A stretch of 64,000 bases of DNA from Liquorilactobacillus mali KCTC 3596 = DSM 20444 (GCF_000260415.1 NZ_BACP01000033.1:1-64000); one strand, 5' to 3'; numbered from the stretch's first letter, positions 26,686 through 35,380 are shown. The notes: a model not told the origin generated them from the letters alone. Made by a program: numbers and translations.

Positions 26686-28101
26686 TTGGCTACAAAAATA
26701 AATTATAAGAAGTTTATTATTCCCATAGTTGTAGCATTAGTTATTTGGTTAGCAACTCCTTTCCGTCCTGAAAGCGTCTCGATTGCCGCATGGCATATGC
26801 TAGCGATATTTGTTGCTACTATAATTGGCTGTATCACCCAACCATTACCAATTGGTGCAGTTGCAATTTTGGGATTTACTACAACCGTTATTACACATGA
26901 AGTTCCTATTGATACTGCAGTTGCAGGATTCGGTAATAATAGTATCTGGTTAATTGCAATGGCATTCTTCATTTCAAGAGGGTTCATCAAAACTGGATTA
27001 GGGCGCAGAATTGCTCTCGGATTTGTAAGAATTTTTGGTAAAAAAACGCTTGGGCTTGCATATTCATTAATTGGTGTTGATCTGATTCTTGCACCTGCAA
27101 CACCAAGCAACACTGCCCGTGCAGGTGGTATCATGTATCCAATTATCAATTCTTTATCTAGGTCCTTTGGTTCCGCTCCTGAGGATAATACCCAACGTAA
27201 AGTCGGATCATTTTTGACCTTTGCTGAATTTCACGGAAATATGATTACTGCGGCAATGTTTTTAACGGCAATGGCTGGTAATCCATTAGCACAGTCATTA
27301 GCAAAAAGTGCGCATATCGATATTTCTTGGATGGGATGGTTTATTGCCGCACTTGTTCCTGGAGTAATAAGCTTAATCCTTGTTCCGTTTATTATATACA
27401 AGCTTTATCCACCTGAAATTAAAGAAACCCCTAACGCTAAGAAATGGGCTGATGAACAGCTTGCAGAAATGGGTAAAATGTCCTTACCTGAAAAATTTAT
27501 GGCTGGAATATTCGTTATTGCCCTGCTCCTTTGGGTTTTAGGTGACACATTAAATATAGATGCGACTTTGACTGCCTTTATTGCCCTTTCTCTTCTATTA
27601 TTAACTGGTGTACTTAACTGGAGTGATATCTTACAAGAAAAAGGTGCATGGAATACATTAACGTGGTTTTCTATACTGGTAATGATGGCTAATGAACTGA
27701 ATGTGCTTGGTTTCATTCCATGGCTAAGCAAGACTATTGCAAGCTGTGTTCATGGCTTGTCGTGGCCTCTTGTCTTGATTGTTCTAGTTTTGTTCTATTT
27801 CTATTCACATTACCTCTTTGCAAGTGCAACGGCACATGTTAGTGCAATGTATTCTGCTTTGCTAGGCGTAGCGGTTGCTTCGGGTGTTCCACCCTTGTTA
27901 GCAGCATTATTCCTTGGATTCTTCGGTAATTTATTTGCATCCACTACCCATTACAGTAATGGACCAGCACCTATTCTTTTCTCAGCAGGCTATGTTTCAC
28001 AGAAAGATTGGTGGCGTCTCAATGCAATATTAGGTATCGTCTATCTGGTTGTTTGGCTGGGAATCGGTAGCTTATGGATGAAAGTTTGTGGAATTTATTA
28101 A
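26686..28101 (+). CDS. DASS-family dicarboxylate (malate) transporter
   Basis: 471 residues, about twelve helices. Shows the DASS/SLC13 repeat motifs: PTPSNTARAGG-like APATPSNTARAGG (about 140-152) and the second SATAHVSAMY (about 385-395), with the GNSIWL...FGNNS segment. Members move malate, succinate, 2-oxoglutarate or citrate by Na+ coupling or antiport. Start is TTG 26686: AAGGAGG (26668-26674) overlaps the mleS stop codon, and upstream ATG codons lie inside mleS. The place after mleS implies L-malate uptake or malate/lactate exchange. Known lactic systems usually use an AEC-family MleP here instead. Confidence 0.9.
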   Translation: MATKINYKKFIIPIVVALVIWLATPFRPESVSIAAWHMLAIFVATIIGCITQPLPIGAVAILGFTTTVITHEVPIDTAVAGFGNNSIWLIAMAFFISRGFIKTGLGRRIALGFVRIFGKKTLGLAYSLIGVDLILAPATPSNTARAGGIMYPIINSLSRSFGSAPEDNTQRKVGSFLTFAEFHGNMITAAMFLTAMAGNPLAQSLAKSAHIDISWMGWFIAALVPGVISLILVPFIIYKLYPPEIKETPNAKKWADEQLAEMGKMSLPEKFMAGIFVIALLLWVLGDTLNIDATLTAFIALSLLLLTGVLNWSDILQEKGAWNTLTWFSILVMMANELNVLGFIPWLSKTIASCVHGLSWPLVLIVLVLFYFYSHYLFASATAHVSAMYSALLGVAVASGVPPLLAALFLGFFGNLFASTTHYSNGPAPILFSAGYVSQKDWWRLNAILGIVYLVVWLGIGSLWMKVCGIY

Positions 28102-28123
28102 ATCATAGAATAATACATTTAAA

Positions 28124-28160
28124 CTAAAAAGCACAGTTTGAACAAAAAAGTTCAATCTGT
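28124..28160 (+). terminator. Terminator of the mle operon
   Basis: AAGCACAGTTTGAAC with GTTCAATCTGTGTTTTTTT around an A-rich loop, 24 bases after the transporter stop. Confidence 0.9.
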
Positions 28161-28422
28161 GTTTTTTTATTGCCTAAAAGATTTCAAACAATTCCTTTTT
28201 ATAAATTCATTATAAACAATATTTAATAAATAAATATTCACTTTATTATTCAAAGAAAAATGTCGTGTGCAATTAATTAAATAATTAAAAAGCCCATTTC
28301 TGTAATTTAAATGAGGTTTTAGTTAGATTCTATTTAAAAAAATCTCAATAACCGTTATTTTATTAATTATGAAGCTTATAAAAATTCGAAATTTATTTTC
28401 AGCATAGTTAGAGGTGTTAAAC
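28161..28422. other. Upstream region of the pxp operon
   Basis: No ORF. Very A/T-rich (long runs of TTAATTAAATAATTAA type), which makes several -10-like boxes and prevents a confident promoter call. No cre match or strong dyad seen. Confidence 0.4.
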
Positions 28423-29151
28423 ATGATAGCTTACAAATATGATTTTGTACCTGCAGGTGAACAGACACTCCATATTGCTTTTCCTGAACAAATTGATGTC
28501 TCAGAAAACCAACTGATTCAGGAGTTAGCCCAACAGCTGCGGTCTCGTTTTATTTATGAAATCACAGATATTGTTCCTGCATATAGGACACTAACCATCA
28601 GTTTTGACATCAGAAAAACGACTTATTACGAATTCAGTTCTAAGTTAAAGGATTTTTTGGCCCATTATGTTCCCGATACAAAAAATGATCATGGTCGTAT
28701 ATTTGAAGTTCCTGTTTGTTATGATTCCGAGTTTGGAATAGATCTCGAAGATGTTGCTGCCTTTGGTAATATAAGCGTCGAAGAATTAATCAAACTTCAT
28801 TCAACTAATAATTATTTTATTTATATGATGGGGTTTTTGCCTGGTTTTGCCTTCATGGGAAATGTACCTGATCAGATTGCAATGCCTAGACTTTCCGCCC
28901 CGAGAGCTTCAATTGCTCCCGGAAGCGTAGCAATTGCAGGAAAACAGGCTGGAATGTATCCCGTCGACTCACCAGGCGGTTGGCGAATCCTTGGTAGAAC
29001 TCCAATCACACTTTATACCCCAAATAATCCACTACCACCATTCCAAGCAGGTGATTGGATCAAGTTTTCTCAAATTGACCGAACTGATTATTCAGCAATA
29101 AAAGAACTTGATGCTCATGGTGAGTATCAGCTTAAAATAATTTCAGAATGA
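28423..29151 (+). CDS. pxpB: 5-oxoprolinase subunit PxpB (KipI / AHS1 domain)
   Basis: 242 residues, a single AHS1 (CT_C_D) domain. The C-terminal half has the signature GFLPGFAFMG, PRLSAPRASI.PGSVAIAG, and SPGGWRILGRTP. PxpB, with PxpC and PxpA, makes the ATP-dependent 5-oxoprolinase of many bacteria. In urea carboxylase and allophanate-related enzymes the same AHS1/AHS2 fold makes up the carboxyltransferase part. ATG 28423 follows GAGGTG and is preferred to GTG 28414. First gene of the seven-gene operon. Confidence 0.93.
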   Translation: MIAYKYDFVPAGEQTLHIAFPEQIDVSENQLIQELAQQLRSRFIYEITDIVPAYRTLTISFDIRKTTYYEFSSKLKDFLAHYVPDTKNDHGRIFEVPVCYDSEFGIDLEDVAAFGNISVEELIKLHSTNNYFIYMMGFLPGFAFMGNVPDQIAMPRLSAPRASIAPGSVAIAGKQAGMYPVDSPGGWRILGRTPITLYTPNNPLPPFQAGDWIKFSQIDRTDYSAIKELDAHGEYQLKIISE

Positions 29152-29163
29152 AAGGAGAAAATT

Positions 29164-30174
29164 ATGCCACATATTGAGATTATTAATTCAGGCTTGTCCA
29201 CAACTATCCAAGACCTTGGGCGTACCGGTCATCAAGCAAAAGGCATCCCTGTTTCAGGTGCTATTGATCAATATTCACATCGGTTAGCTAACATTCTAGT
29301 AAATAATTCTGAGAAATCTGCAACTTTAGAATTTAGTATTCTTGGGCCTACCATCGAGTTCAATGTTGAAACATTCATTGCAATTACTGGTGGTGATTCT
29401 GCTCCTATACTTAATGATTCAAATATCAGCTTAAATACTACGTATCCAGTAAAAAAAGGTGATATCCTAGCGTTTCATCCCATGAAAAGCGGACGTTTTG
29501 GCTATATTGCTTTTGCTGGTAATGGACTTCAAGTCGAATCTATTCTTGGTAGCCGTTCTACTAATACTAGGCTTAATCTTGGTGGATATCATGGACGAGC
29601 ACTTGCAAAAGGAGATAGTTTAACCATCGACAACTGCTACCAGATGCCGAGTCTAGTAAACCGTAGCTTGCCTTGGAACGAGCCCACTGGAAATTCGATT
29701 CGCTTTATTAAGGGACCACAATGGAACATGTTTTCCGAAAGTGCAAAACAAATGTTTAAAGATGGACCTTTTACCATATCGTCACAGGCAGATCGTATGG
29801 GATTCAGGTTAGATGGACCGACTCTTGAAATACCGCAAAAAAATATGCTGTCTGAAGGGGCTGTTCTGGGAAATATCCAAATAACTAGAGCAGGTCAGCC
29901 AATTGCTTTGTTAGCTGATCGCCAGACTGCAGGCGGTTATCCAGTAATTGCGACAATAATTGGTGCCGACCTTGGTAAATTTGTCCAATTTTCTTCAAAC
30001 AGTCCACTTCTTTTTGAAGAAATTTCACTCAAGGAAGCCACTGCCGCCCTTCGCAGCCAGTACCATTTTTTGAGTGAGCTGGCAGATTCCATTTATCAAA
30101 AAAGGTATCAATATCCTATTGGTCCTATTAGAAAAACAAGTAAAAAGATTGAAGAAATGATTTTTAATAGTTAA
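29164..30174 (+). CDS. pxpC: 5-oxoprolinase subunit PxpC (KipA / AHS2 domain)
   Basis: 336 residues, AHS2 (CT_A_B) domain: N-terminal STTIQDLGRTGHQAKGIPVSGA, central FGYIAFAGNG and SRSTNTRLNLGG, C-terminal FTISSQADRMGFRLDGP and TAGGYPVIATI. All are characteristic of KipA/PxpC. In B. subtilis KipA also modulates the sporulation kinase inhibitor KipI, a role not expected here because lactobacilli lack KinA. Twelve bases after pxpB; AAAGGAG upstream. Forms the PxpBC heteromer. Confidence 0.93.
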   Translation: MPHIEIINSGLSTTIQDLGRTGHQAKGIPVSGAIDQYSHRLANILVNNSEKSATLEFSILGPTIEFNVETFIAITGGDSAPILNDSNISLNTTYPVKKGDILAFHPMKSGRFGYIAFAGNGLQVESILGSRSTNTRLNLGGYHGRALAKGDSLTIDNCYQMPSLVNRSLPWNEPTGNSIRFIKGPQWNMFSESAKQMFKDGPFTISSQADRMGFRLDGPTLEIPQKNMLSEGAVLGNIQITRAGQPIALLADRQTAGGYPVIATIIGADLGKFVQFSSNSPLLFEEISLKEATAALRSQYHFLSELADSIYQKRYQYPIGPIRKTSKKIEEMIFNS

Positions 30175-30188
30175 AGGAGACTTCTGTT

Positions 30189-30608
30189 ATGGAAATACCA
30201 AGTTTGGATGAACTGATTAGCAAATTTCAAGAGGCAGGTCTTACACAACTTGAGATTAAAAATGGTGAAGATAAGATTGTTTTGAAAAAGGAAATAACAG
30301 CCCTCTCTCCTATTAATTCAGTTGTAAGTGAACAAAAACCTGCAGTTAATGTAGAAAATGCAGGAAGTAAGGAACTCACAATAAATGCTCCATTCGTTGG
30401 AACATTCTACACATCACCAAGTCCACAAGAAGATTCCTTCGTCAAGGTTGGAGACAAAATTCAAAAGGGACAAGTCGTTGGCATCATAGAAGCTATGAAG
30501 ATGATGACTGAAGTTAAATCTGAAGTTGCTGGTACTATTACAGACATTCTAGTCGCTAATGAGAGTACCGTTGAATACAATACGCCCCTCATTGCACTTA
30601 AGAATTGA
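30189..30608 (+). CDS. accB: Biotin carboxyl carrier protein (AccB-like)
   Basis: 139 residues: N-terminal segment like AccB (LDELISKFQEAGLTQLEI), a linker (about 37-62), and a biotinyl domain (65-139) with EAMKM, biotinylated Lys104. The thumb-like segment TSPSPQEDSFV is present, a feature of acetyl-CoA-carboxylase BCCPs. Its position between pxpC and accC, away from any fatty-acid genes, suggests it serves the pxp operon; a second set of fatty-acid accBC genes should exist elsewhere if so. Confidence 0.93.
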   Translation: MEIPSLDELISKFQEAGLTQLEIKNGEDKIVLKKEITALSPINSVVSEQKPAVNVENAGSKELTINAPFVGTFYTSPSPQEDSFVKVGDKIQKGQVVGIIEAMKMMTEVKSEVAGTITDILVANESTVEYNTPLIALKN

Positions 30609-30618
30609 GGTGTTGGTT

Positions 30619-31938
30619 TTGAAAAAAGTTCTTGTTGCTAATCGTGGAGAGATTGCTGTTCGAATCATCCGCGCCTGTCACAATCTTGGTTTAAAGGCAG
30701 TAGCCGTATACTCCACTGCTGATAAAAATAGTTTACATGTTCAATTAGCGGATGAAGCTATCTGTATTGGACCAGCTGAACCAAATAAAAGTTATTTAAA
30801 TATTCACGAAATAATCGCGGCTGCAGAGATTACACAGTCGGATGCTATTCACCCCGGATATGGTTTCTTATCAGAAAATGAAGAGTTTGCTAAAAAATGC
30901 GAAGATGAAAAAATCACTTTTATTGGTCCTCAGTCACATGTGATTGCACTGATGGGTGAGAAGTCTCGTGCACGTGAAACGATGTTAAAGGCGGATGTTC
31001 CTGTTGTTCCGGGAGGAGATACCGAATTTACCGATTTAACCAGTGGTTTAGCATATGCTAAAAAGATTGACTTTCCAGTAATGTTAAAGGCAAGCGCCGG
31101 TGGCGGAGGTAAAGGAATGCGTGTGATTAAAAGTGCTGATGTCTTTGCCAAAGAATTTGGATTAGCCCAGAGTGAAGCTCAACATGCCTTTAATGATAAT
31201 CATATGTACCTTGAAAAATATCTCCCTCATCCGCGCCATATTGAAGTTCAAATTATTGCTGATCAGCAAGGTAATGTAACAGCAGTTGGAGAGCGAGACT
31301 GTACCATCCAGCAGCATCACCAAAAAGTAATTGAAGAGGCTCCCGCGATTGCATTGCCAGAAGAAACTCGTCAAAAAATGTTTGCTGTTTCTGTAAAGGC
31401 TGCAAAAAAAATCGGCTACGTTGGAGCGGGAACAATGGAATTCTTGTTAGATGACCCGAAACATTTTTATTTTATGGAAATGAACACTCGTATACAGGTT
31501 GAGCATCCCGTCAGCGAACTAACAAGTGGACTTGATCTTGTTGAATTGCAGTTGCTGGTTGCTCAGGGCAAAACTCTTCCTTTCAAGCAGGAACGTATCT
31601 CAGCAAATGGATTTGCATTGGAATGCCGTATAAATGCCTTAACTGCTGGTGAGATAGCTGGTTTACATCTTCCAGCTGGATATGGAATCCGTGTAGACAC
31701 GGGCCTCTATCAAGGATATGTTGTCCCTCCTAACTACGACTCGATGATTGCCAAAATCATTACATTTGCTCCATCAAGGCAAAAGGCAATTACTTTGATG
31801 AAAAATGCACTTGATGAAACAGTCATCTCAGGTGTAAGTACAAACCTTGATTTTCTGATGCAGTTACTAAATGAATCTGATTATGTTGAAAATAAGACTG
31901 ATATTAATTGGTTAGATAAATTAACTGCAACAATCTAA
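30619..31938 (+). CDS. accC: Biotin carboxylase (AccC-like)
   Basis: ATP-dependent carboxylation of biotin on BCCP. 440 residues: N-terminal LVANRGEIAVRIIRA, ATP-grasp domain with KASAGGGGKGMR (about 140-151), HIEVQI, MEMNTRIQVEHPV with catalytic Glu and Arg, and C-terminal LECRINA. All catalytic motifs are intact. The start is TTG 30619 (GAGGTG at 30607-30612); the longer frame from ATG 30559 would overlap accB by 50 bases and lacks a ribosome site. Confidence 0.94.
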   Translation: MKKVLVANRGEIAVRIIRACHNLGLKAVAVYSTADKNSLHVQLADEAICIGPAEPNKSYLNIHEIIAAAEITQSDAIHPGYGFLSENEEFAKKCEDEKITFIGPQSHVIALMGEKSRARETMLKADVPVVPGGDTEFTDLTSGLAYAKKIDFPVMLKASAGGGGKGMRVIKSADVFAKEFGLAQSEAQHAFNDNHMYLEKYLPHPRHIEVQIIADQQGNVTAVGERDCTIQQHHQKVIEEAPAIALPEETRQKMFAVSVKAAKKIGYVGAGTMEFLLDDPKHFYFMEMNTRIQVEHPVSELTSGLDLVELQLLVAQGKTLPFKQERISANGFALECRINALTAGEIAGLHLPAGYGIRVDTGLYQGYVVPPNYDSMIAKIITFAPSRQKAITLMKNALDETVISGVSTNLDFLMQLLNESDYVENKTDINWLDKLTATI

Positions 31939-31953
31939 TTTGGAGGTGTTCTC

Positions 31954-32754
31954 ATGGATCTACTAAAAGATATAGCATCATTATCACCAGTTGAAGTTCG
32001 TCATCTGATACGTGCGGGAAAGTTTACTAAACCTACTAGTGGATTAGCTTCAGGATATACCCAAGCAAATTTAGTAATTTTACCAAAGGCGTTGGCATAT
32101 GACTTTCTATTGTTTGCTCAAAGAAATCCTCGTCCTTGCCCTATTTTGGAAGTTAGTGATGTAGGAAGCCGTGAATTGCATAAATTTGCCCAAGATATTG
32201 ATCTAGCAAATGACTTTCCACGTTATCGCATCTATCGCAATGGTATCTTTACCGATGAAGTCACAAGTGTTGCAGATTATTGGCAAGATGATCTAGTAAG
32301 TTTCTTAATCGGTTGCAGTTTTTCCTTTGAATCAGAGCTGATTGCTGCTGGAATTGAAATTCGTCATATAACCGAAGGCGTAAATGTTCCAATGTACAAT
32401 ACCTCTATACCGCTTGAATCTGCAGGTAAATTTCATGGCAATATGGTTGTCAGCATGCGTCCAATTCCTGAGAATCAAGTAGTGACAGCCGTCAATGTGA
32501 CTGCCGCCATGCCAAAGGTTCATGGTGCACCAATTCAAATTGGCGACCCTAAATCGATAGGTATCACAGATATTTCGAAACCAGACTATGGTGATCCTGT
32601 CACAATAAAGCCTGGAGAGATTCCTGTCTTTTGGCCGTGTGGTGTTACTCCACAGAATGCAATAATGCAGGTAAAACCAGAATTTGTAATTACCCATGCC
32701 CCTGGTCATATGCTGGTAACAGATATCAAAAATACAGTACTAAAATATGAATAG
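31954..32754 (+). CDS. DUF1445 protein (YcsI / D-glutamate cyclase-like family)
   Basis: 266 residues, full DUF1445. The signature GCSFSFE is at 120-126, with PRYRIYRNG before it and VVSMRPI and FWPCGVTPQ after it. Mammalian members with this domain are D-glutamate cyclases, which make 5-oxo-D-proline from D-glutamate; bacterial YcsI is commonly annotated as a putative hydro-lyase and sits in pxp/ycs operons. Here it likely converts a substrate or stereoisomer related to 5-oxoproline. The reaction of the bacterial protein is not known to me. GGAGGTG upstream; 15 bases after accC. Confidence 0.88.
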   Translation: MDLLKDIASLSPVEVRHLIRAGKFTKPTSGLASGYTQANLVILPKALAYDFLLFAQRNPRPCPILEVSDVGSRELHKFAQDIDLANDFPRYRIYRNGIFTDEVTSVADYWQDDLVSFLIGCSFSFESELIAAGIEIRHITEGVNVPMYNTSIPLESAGKFHGNMVVSMRPIPENQVVTAVNVTAAMPKVHGAPIQIGDPKSIGITDISKPDYGDPVTIKPGEIPVFWPCGVTPQNAIMQVKPEFVITHAPGHMLVTDIKNTVLKYE

Positions 32755-32766
32755 GAGTTGATCTTA

Positions 32767-33516
32767 GTGACAAAAATTGATTTAAACAGTGATTTAGGTG
32801 AAAGTTTTGGTCGTTACAGTCTGGGCAGAGACAAAGAAATCATTCAACTTGTGACTTCTGTCAATATCGCTTGTGGATTCCATGCTAGTGATCCTGATGT
32901 GATGGCCAAGACAGTTGCTCTGGCAGAAGCAGCCGGTGTCGGCGTTGGTGCCCATCCGGGTTATCCTGATCTGCAAGGCTTTGGCAGACGAAAAATGCAG
33001 CTGCAGCCCTCAGAGGTTGAACACTTAGTAACCTATCAGATTGGTGCACTTCAAGCTTTTACATCTTCCAAAAAGCTCCATCATGTTAAACCCCATGGTG
33101 CACTCTATAACATGGCAGCTAAGGACTATGAACTCTCGTTGGCAATCTGTCGGGCTATCAAGTCGGTTGACCCAGATCTTCCAATCTATGCCCTTGCAGG
33201 CAGCAAAACAGTTCAAGCTGCAGAAACAGTCGGCATACGTTGTGCACAGGAAGTGTTTGGGGATAGAAATTATCTGCCTGATGGTAATCTAGTGCCAAGA
33301 AGTGAATCAAATGCTGTAATTACTGACCCAGCAAAAGTTGCTGCTCATGTAATTGAAATGATAGAGAATAAATCGGTGACTGCCATTGATGGTTCGACTG
33401 TTCCATTACAAGCTGACTCCATATGTGTCCATGGTGATAATGCAGCAGCATTGGCAATTGTTGCCAACCTCCGCGAGACACTGCAAAATAATAAAATTGT
33501 GTTTCAGGCTTTTTAA
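32767..33516 (+). CDS. pxpA: 5-oxoprolinase subunit PxpA (LamB/YcsF family)
   Basis: 249 residues, LamB/YcsF family. N-terminal DLNSDLGESFGRY, NIACGFHASDP (about 33-43), GAHPGYPDLQGFGRR and HVKPHGALYN, the conserved metal/active-site residues. PxpA is the component that joins PxpBC to form 5-oxoprolinase. The start is GTG 32767 (AGGAG at about 32753); an upstream TTG at 32758 lies too close to the ribosome site. Four bases separate the DUF1445 stop from that TTG. Confidence 0.93.
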   Translation: MTKIDLNSDLGESFGRYSLGRDKEIIQLVTSVNIACGFHASDPDVMAKTVALAEAAGVGVGAHPGYPDLQGFGRRKMQLQPSEVEHLVTYQIGALQAFTSSKKLHHVKPHGALYNMAAKDYELSLAICRAIKSVDPDLPIYALAGSKTVQAAETVGIRCAQEVFGDRNYLPDGNLVPRSESNAVITDPAKVAAHVIEMIENKSVTAIDGSTVPLQADSICVHGDNAAALAIVANLRETLQNNKIVFQAF

Positions 33517-33546
33517 AGAAAACATAAAGAGAGAAGGAATTGTAAT

Positions 33547-34776
33547 ATGATGAATAAATCAAAAGATTCTAATAACATCCCTGATTTAAATGGGCCTAAA
33601 GCTTCACCTCGTAGCATTGCTATGGGCGCTGCATTCTTAATGGCCATGGCTGCTGTAGGCCCAGGATTCTTAACACAAACTGCTACATTTACTGGTCAAA
33701 TGGGCGCCGACTTTGGTTTTGCAATTCTGATTTGTATTGTTTTTGATATTATCGTCCAAATGAATGTTTGGCGTATCATTGTTGTCAGTGGTAAAAAAGC
33801 ACAAGTAATCGCAAATGAAATCTTCCCTGGCCTTGGATATGTACTTTCATTTCTTGTTGCAGTGGGTGGCCTCTTCTTCAATATTGGAAATGTTGGTGGA
33901 GCGGGTCTTGGCCTTAATGTGCTTTTCGGTATTTCACCCGAGAATGGTGCCGTAATTGCCGGTGCTCTTGCAATTATCATCTTTGTTGTCAAAAATGCTT
34001 TAACCGTTATGGATCGGACTGTTCAAGTTCTTGCTGTTGTTAAAGTCGCAATCTTACTTTATATTATATTCATCATGGCTGTGCCGTATCAGTCAGCCGT
34101 TCAACATACTTTTATGCCTACAAAAATTGATTTCTATTCTATTGTTACAATCGTTGGTGGAACTGTTGGTGGTTATATTTCATTTTCCGGTGGTCATCGC
34201 TTGATTGAAGGTGGAATGAAAGGCAAACAAAACATTAAGTATGTTAATGAAGGCGCCTTGACAGGAATTGGGATTGCCTCTGTTATCCGTGTACTGCTCT
34301 TCTTAGCTGGTCTTTCCGTTGTTGTAACAGGCTACAAGCTTGATCCTACTAATCCAGCAGCTTCAATTTTCAAATACGCTGCTGGTAACTTTGGATACAA
34401 ATTCTTTGGCTTATTGCTCTTTGCAGCTGGGATGACCTCAATTCTTGGTTCAACATTTACATCAACTTCTTTCTTAGATTTTGCAGTCAAGTCAAAAAAT
34501 GGTCTACAAAAATCACGTAAAATACTAATAATCAGTTTTATTGTAATCTCAACTGTTATCTTCTACATTATTGGTAGTCCCGCAAAAGTTCTTGTTTTTG
34601 TTGGCGCTGCTAACGGATTTGTACTTCCAATAGCATTAGCGATTCTCCTGGTCGCCAGTGTCTCCAAAAAAATTGTTGGTGACTATCGCCATCCAAAATG
34701 GTTAATTATTTCTGGTTGGTTTGTTGTTGCTTTCATGGCTTTTGCAAGTATCAAGACAGTTATTGGATTATTTTAA
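33547..34776 (+). CDS. NRAMP-related membrane transporter lacking metal motifs (YcsG-like)
   Basis: 409 residues, eleven to twelve helices, LeuT-fold NRAMP family by GPGFLTQTA at 38-46 and by overall length. The canonical metal-binding DPGN of TM1 is replaced by TGQM (49-52) and the MPHN of TM6 by a GGTVGGYISFSGGH stretch (204-217). It is therefore not expected to carry Mn2+ or Fe2+. As the last gene of the pxp operon it may import the operon substrate; this is inference. A terminator follows at 34803. Confidence 0.85.
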   Translation: MMNKSKDSNNIPDLNGPKASPRSIAMGAAFLMAMAAVGPGFLTQTATFTGQMGADFGFAILICIVFDIIVQMNVWRIIVVSGKKAQVIANEIFPGLGYVLSFLVAVGGLFFNIGNVGGAGLGLNVLFGISPENGAVIAGALAIIIFVVKNALTVMDRTVQVLAVVKVAILLYIIFIMAVPYQSAVQHTFMPTKIDFYSIVTIVGGTVGGYISFSGGHRLIEGGMKGKQNIKYVNEGALTGIGIASVIRVLLFLAGLSVVVTGYKLDPTNPAASIFKYAAGNFGYKFFGLLLFAAGMTSILGSTFTSTSFLDFAVKSKNGLQKSRKILIISFIVISTVIFYIIGSPAKVLVFVGAANGFVLPIALAILLVASVSKKIVGDYRHPKWLIISGWFVVAFMAFASIKTVIGLF

Positions 34777-34802
34777 AACAAGCTAAATATTATTCTACAA
34801 AA

Positions 34803-34847
34803 AAGAAGACTGAGTCAAAATTTAACTTTTGATTCAGCCTTCTTTTT
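34803..34847 (+). terminator. Terminator of the pxp operon
   Basis: AAGAAGACTGAGTCAAAA with CTTTTGATTCAGCCTTCTT and a T-run, 27 bases after the NRAMP-like gene. Member of the recurrent hairpin family. Confidence 0.9.
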
Positions 34848-34894
34848 GATTGCTTATAATCATGTTCCACAAATCGAAATATCTTACTAATAAG

Positions 34895-35380
34895 TTATTT
34901 TGTATGTGGCAGCGCCTCTTGAATTTCTTTTTCAAATGCCTTGGGTTTTGTCTTCGGAGCAAATCGCCGTAAAACTTTACCACTGGGATCAACTAAAAAC
35001 TTAGTAAAATTCCATTTAATTGAATTCCCTAATTCACCAGGTGCCTCTTTTTTCAAATATTGGAATAATGGAGCAGTTTCTTTTCCATTCACCACAGTCA
35101 GTTCATGCATCGGAAATGACACTCCATACGTTGCTTGACACGCCTGTGCGGCCTCTTGTCCATTGGCAAGTTCTTGCTTAAATTGATTGGACGGAAATCC
35201 TAAAATAACCAAACCATCATCCTTATACTTTTCATAAAGCTCCTCTAACTCTGCAAATTGTGGAGCCAACCCACATTTTGTGGCCGTATTAACAACCAGT
35301 ATCGTTTTTCCTTCATACTTTGAGAGTTGATACTTTTCTCCGTTTTCACGTGAGACTTCAAAATCATATATTGTAGCCAT
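34895..35380 (-). CDS. Glutathione peroxidase-family thiol peroxidase
   Basis: 161 residues. Reduces peroxides, probably with thioredoxin as donor because a second Cys (Cys81, in CQATYGVSFP) is available as resolving residue. The catalytic set is complete: Cys36 (NTATKCGL), Gln66 (GFPSNQF), Trp123-Asn124 (KWNF). ATG 35380 is selected because AAGGAG lies 11 bases upstream; the earlier ATG 35407 sits before this site. Monocistronic; no regulator adjacent. Confidence 0.93.
   Translation of the reverse strand: MATIYDFEVSRENGEKYQLSKYEGKTILVVNTATKCGLAPQFAELEELYEKYKDDGLVILGFPSNQFKQELANGQEAAQACQATYGVSFPMHELTVVNGKETAPLFQYLKKEAPGELGNSIKWNFTKFLVDPSGKVLRRFAPKTKPKAFEKEIQEALPHTK

Noticed and set aside
28124-28160. 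Operator palindrome TTGAACAAAAAAGTTCAA
   Set aside because: Stem plus T7 run directly after the transporter stop fits a terminator better.
30559-30618. Longer accC starting at ATG 30559
   Set aside because: It would overlap accB by 50 bases with no ribosome site; the TTG 30619 has GAGGTG and gives the normal biotin carboxylase N-terminus.
33547-34776. Annotation as Mn2+/Fe2+ transporter MntH
   Set aside because: TM1 DPGN and TM6 MPHN are absent, so the family name would mislead on function.
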